Positions 14,701-15,685 of a stretch of 15,685 nucleotides of DNA are shown here, piece by piece. Origin of the DNA: Candidatus Hodarchaeota archaeon (GTDB taxonomy: Archaea; Asgardarchaeota; Heimdallarchaeia; Hodarchaeales; Hodarchaeaceae). The notes beneath the pieces were generated by a model that saw only the letters and a list, made by a program, of their open reading frames with translations, searched no databases and was not told the origin of the DNA. The position numbers and the translations under genes are program-made. The stretch covers positions 1-15,685 of the forward strand of contig JAEOTU010000116.1 in the NCBI GenBank assembly GCA_016839665.1, in the 5' to 3' direction. Position 1 is the first letter of the stretch; the number at the start of each line of letters is the position of its first letter.

Positions 14701-15530
14701 TCTATTGCGGTAATCATATCCCACTTTTCTGCAATTTCATCAACAGTCCAAAATTCTTTGCTAGTTTTTTCGACTCCATTGGTGGTTACTATCTGATATT
14801 GGAATAATTTTTGACCATGGATTCCTATTATCTGGCCCGTTATATGTTGTCCTTTGTCGCTAGAGAGAAAAAGCACCATAGGTGTAATTCGTTCAGGTGT
14901 CATGTCTTCAGTGACTACTGGACTTTTCATTCGTGTGAGTGCCATAGGTGCGATACAATTTACATTGATGTTATACCGCTCAAGTTCAATTGCAGCATTG
15001 ATAGTAAATCCAACAATACCTGCTTTAGCTGCTCCATAATTGGTTTGCCCAAAGTTTCCCATAAGTCCCGTAAATGATGTAGTATTAACAATACTTCCTC
15101 CAAATCCCTGTTCTCTCATGATTCTAGCAGCTGCTTGAGTACAAGAGAATGTTCCTTTAAGATGAACGCCCATTACTCGATCCCACATATCCTCCTCCAT
15201 TTTGAGGAGTGTTTTATCTCTTAGAATGCCTGCGTTATTGATCAGCACATCTACCCTGTTGAAGTTATTTAAGGCTGTTTGAATGAGGTTGACACCCCCC
15301 TCAAGAGATGCTATATTATCGTAATTTGCTACAGCTTCACCACCATGGGATTGAATCTCTTTAACAACCCTATCCGCGATAGAAATAGTTGAGCCTGATC
15401 CATCTAGATCAGTTCCTAGATCATTGACAACGATTTTTGCTCCTTCACGAGAAAAACCAAGAGCATGAGCACGACCAATACCTCTACCCGCACCAGTGAT
15501 CACAACAACTTTTCGATCAAAGATTCCCAC
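14697..15530 (-). CDS. Short-chain dehydrogenase resembling the 3-hydroxyacyl-CoA dehydrogenase part of multifunctional enzyme 2
   Basis: 277-residue classical SDR, likely NAD(H)-dependent. The cofactor loop TGAGRGIG is at 12-19, NNAG at 98-101, and the catalytic triad is S152, Y165 and K169 (S-X12-Y-X3-K). Several stretches match the (3R)-hydroxyacyl-CoA dehydrogenase domain of peroxisomal MFE-2: VVNDLG, ADRVVKEIQSHGGEAVANYD, NNAGILRDKTL, VHLKGTF, GNFGQTNYGAAKAG and NCIAPMALTRM. It therefore probably oxidises 3-hydroxyacyl-CoA in a beta-oxidation-like route, though a ketoreductase role is possible. The tail FWTVDEIAEKWDMI is extra to the SDR core. The start is GTG 15530, with AGGAAGGA about eight bases upstream. 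It is read towards the UroD gene, and their stops overlap in TTAA. Its partner hydratase and thiolase are not in view. Confidence 0.88.
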   Translation of the reverse strand: MGIFDRKVVVITGAGRGIGRAHALGFSREGAKIVVNDLGTDLDGSGSTISIADRVVKEIQSHGGEAVANYDNIASLEGGVNLIQTALNNFNRVDVLINNAGILRDKTLLKMEEDMWDRVMGVHLKGTFSCTQAAARIMREQGFGGSIVNTTSFTGLMGNFGQTNYGAAKAGIVGFTINAAIELERYNINVNCIAPMALTRMKSPVVTEDMTPERITPMVLFLSSDKGQHITGQIIGIHGQKLFQYQIVTTNGVEKTSKEFWTVDEIAEKWDMITAID

Positions 15531-15580
15531 TACGATTCCTTCCTGAGTCTTTGGAAACCTATCTCAAATTCACCATTTAA

Positions 15581-15590
15581 CATATTTTAG
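15581..15590 (-). promoter_or_regulatory. TATA-like box of the SDR gene
   Basis: Minus strand reads CTAAAATATG about 51-60 bases before the GTG start, suitable for an archaeal TATA box with a leader of roughly 25 bases that contains the AGGAAGGA site. Sequence inference only. Confidence 0.4.
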
Positions 15591-15620
15591 TTATTCAGAA
15601 ACATTGACCTCTAATAATAA

Positions 15621-15638
15621 TCAACGATAATTCGTTGA
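15621..15638. promoter_or_regulatory. Perfect palindrome upstream of the SDR gene, likely operator
   Basis: TCAACGA-TAAT-TCGTTGA, seven-base arms around a four-base centre, is about 31 bases upstream of the SDR TATA-like box. Its CG content and symmetry make it stand out from the AT-rich surroundings. It could bind a dimeric TetR- or MarR-like regulator of a fatty-acid gene; the regulator is not in the window. Confidence 0.5.
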
Positions 15639-15685
15639 AATAATGAGAGAGCACAGAATTCAGTTTGCAAAATCATCATTTTGTA

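Noticed and set aside
1..15685. CRISPR array, transposon, phage or toxin-antitoxin genes
   Set aside because: No regularly spaced repeats, transposase or integrase motifs, or paired small antitoxin and toxin genes were seen.

Overview
The window looks like a chromosomal segment of an archaeon, most likely an Asgard archaeon of the Heimdallarchaeia kind. This is inference from several traits: AT-rich DNA, densely packed short operons, an archaeal-style surface protease with a C-terminal membrane anchor, a leucine-rich-repeat protein of eukaryote-like type, methyltransferase-like UroD proteins, and a mix of fatty-acid genes. Shine-Dalgarno sequences of the GGAGG or GGTGAT type stand 5-9 bases before most starts. 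No rRNA, tRNA, CRISPR array, insertion sequence or phage gene is visible.

Layout, left to right. Bases 1-191 are non-coding as far as can be seen. A secreted gingipain-like (C25) protease follows (192-1952), then 400 bases with only a doubtful small ORF and some repeats, then a multi-pass membrane protein with an outside beta domain (2353-3438). A zinc alcohol/polyol dehydrogenase (3488-4510) is followed at once by a UroD/MtaA-type methyltransferase-like gene (4524-5570). The reading frame and ribosome binding site of that gene point to an ATC start. A short LRR protein (minus, 5588-6112) and a cytosolic lipase-like alpha/beta hydrolase (plus, 6262-7788) diverge from a shared promoter region.

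On the minus strand lies a lipid-related group: acyl-CoA synthetase (8675-10390) overlapping by 11 bases a PlsC-type acyltransferase (7792-8685), and upstream of them a C45-type Ntn hydrolase (10608-11735). A 481-base gap (11736-12216) holds promoters, palindromes and a possible structured element. A plus-strand operon follows: iron-sulfur flavoprotein, ribose-5-phosphate isomerase A and a second UroD-like protein (12217-14700). It meets tail to tail, with overlapping stop codons, a minus-strand short-chain dehydrogenase resembling the 3-hydroxyacyl-CoA dehydrogenase part of peroxisomal multifunctional enzyme 2 (14697-15530).

Together the genes suggest fatty acyl-CoA activation, transfer and oxidation, one-carbon or methyl-group handling, and pentose-phosphate metabolism. 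The most notable points are the ATC-start methyltransferase gene, the acyl-CoA synthetase/PlsC pair in a probable archaeon with its altered PlsC motif (TPQGRR), the two UroD paralogues with different third metal ligands, and several palindromes in front of genes. No single locus stands out as a plainly new defence or mobile system.
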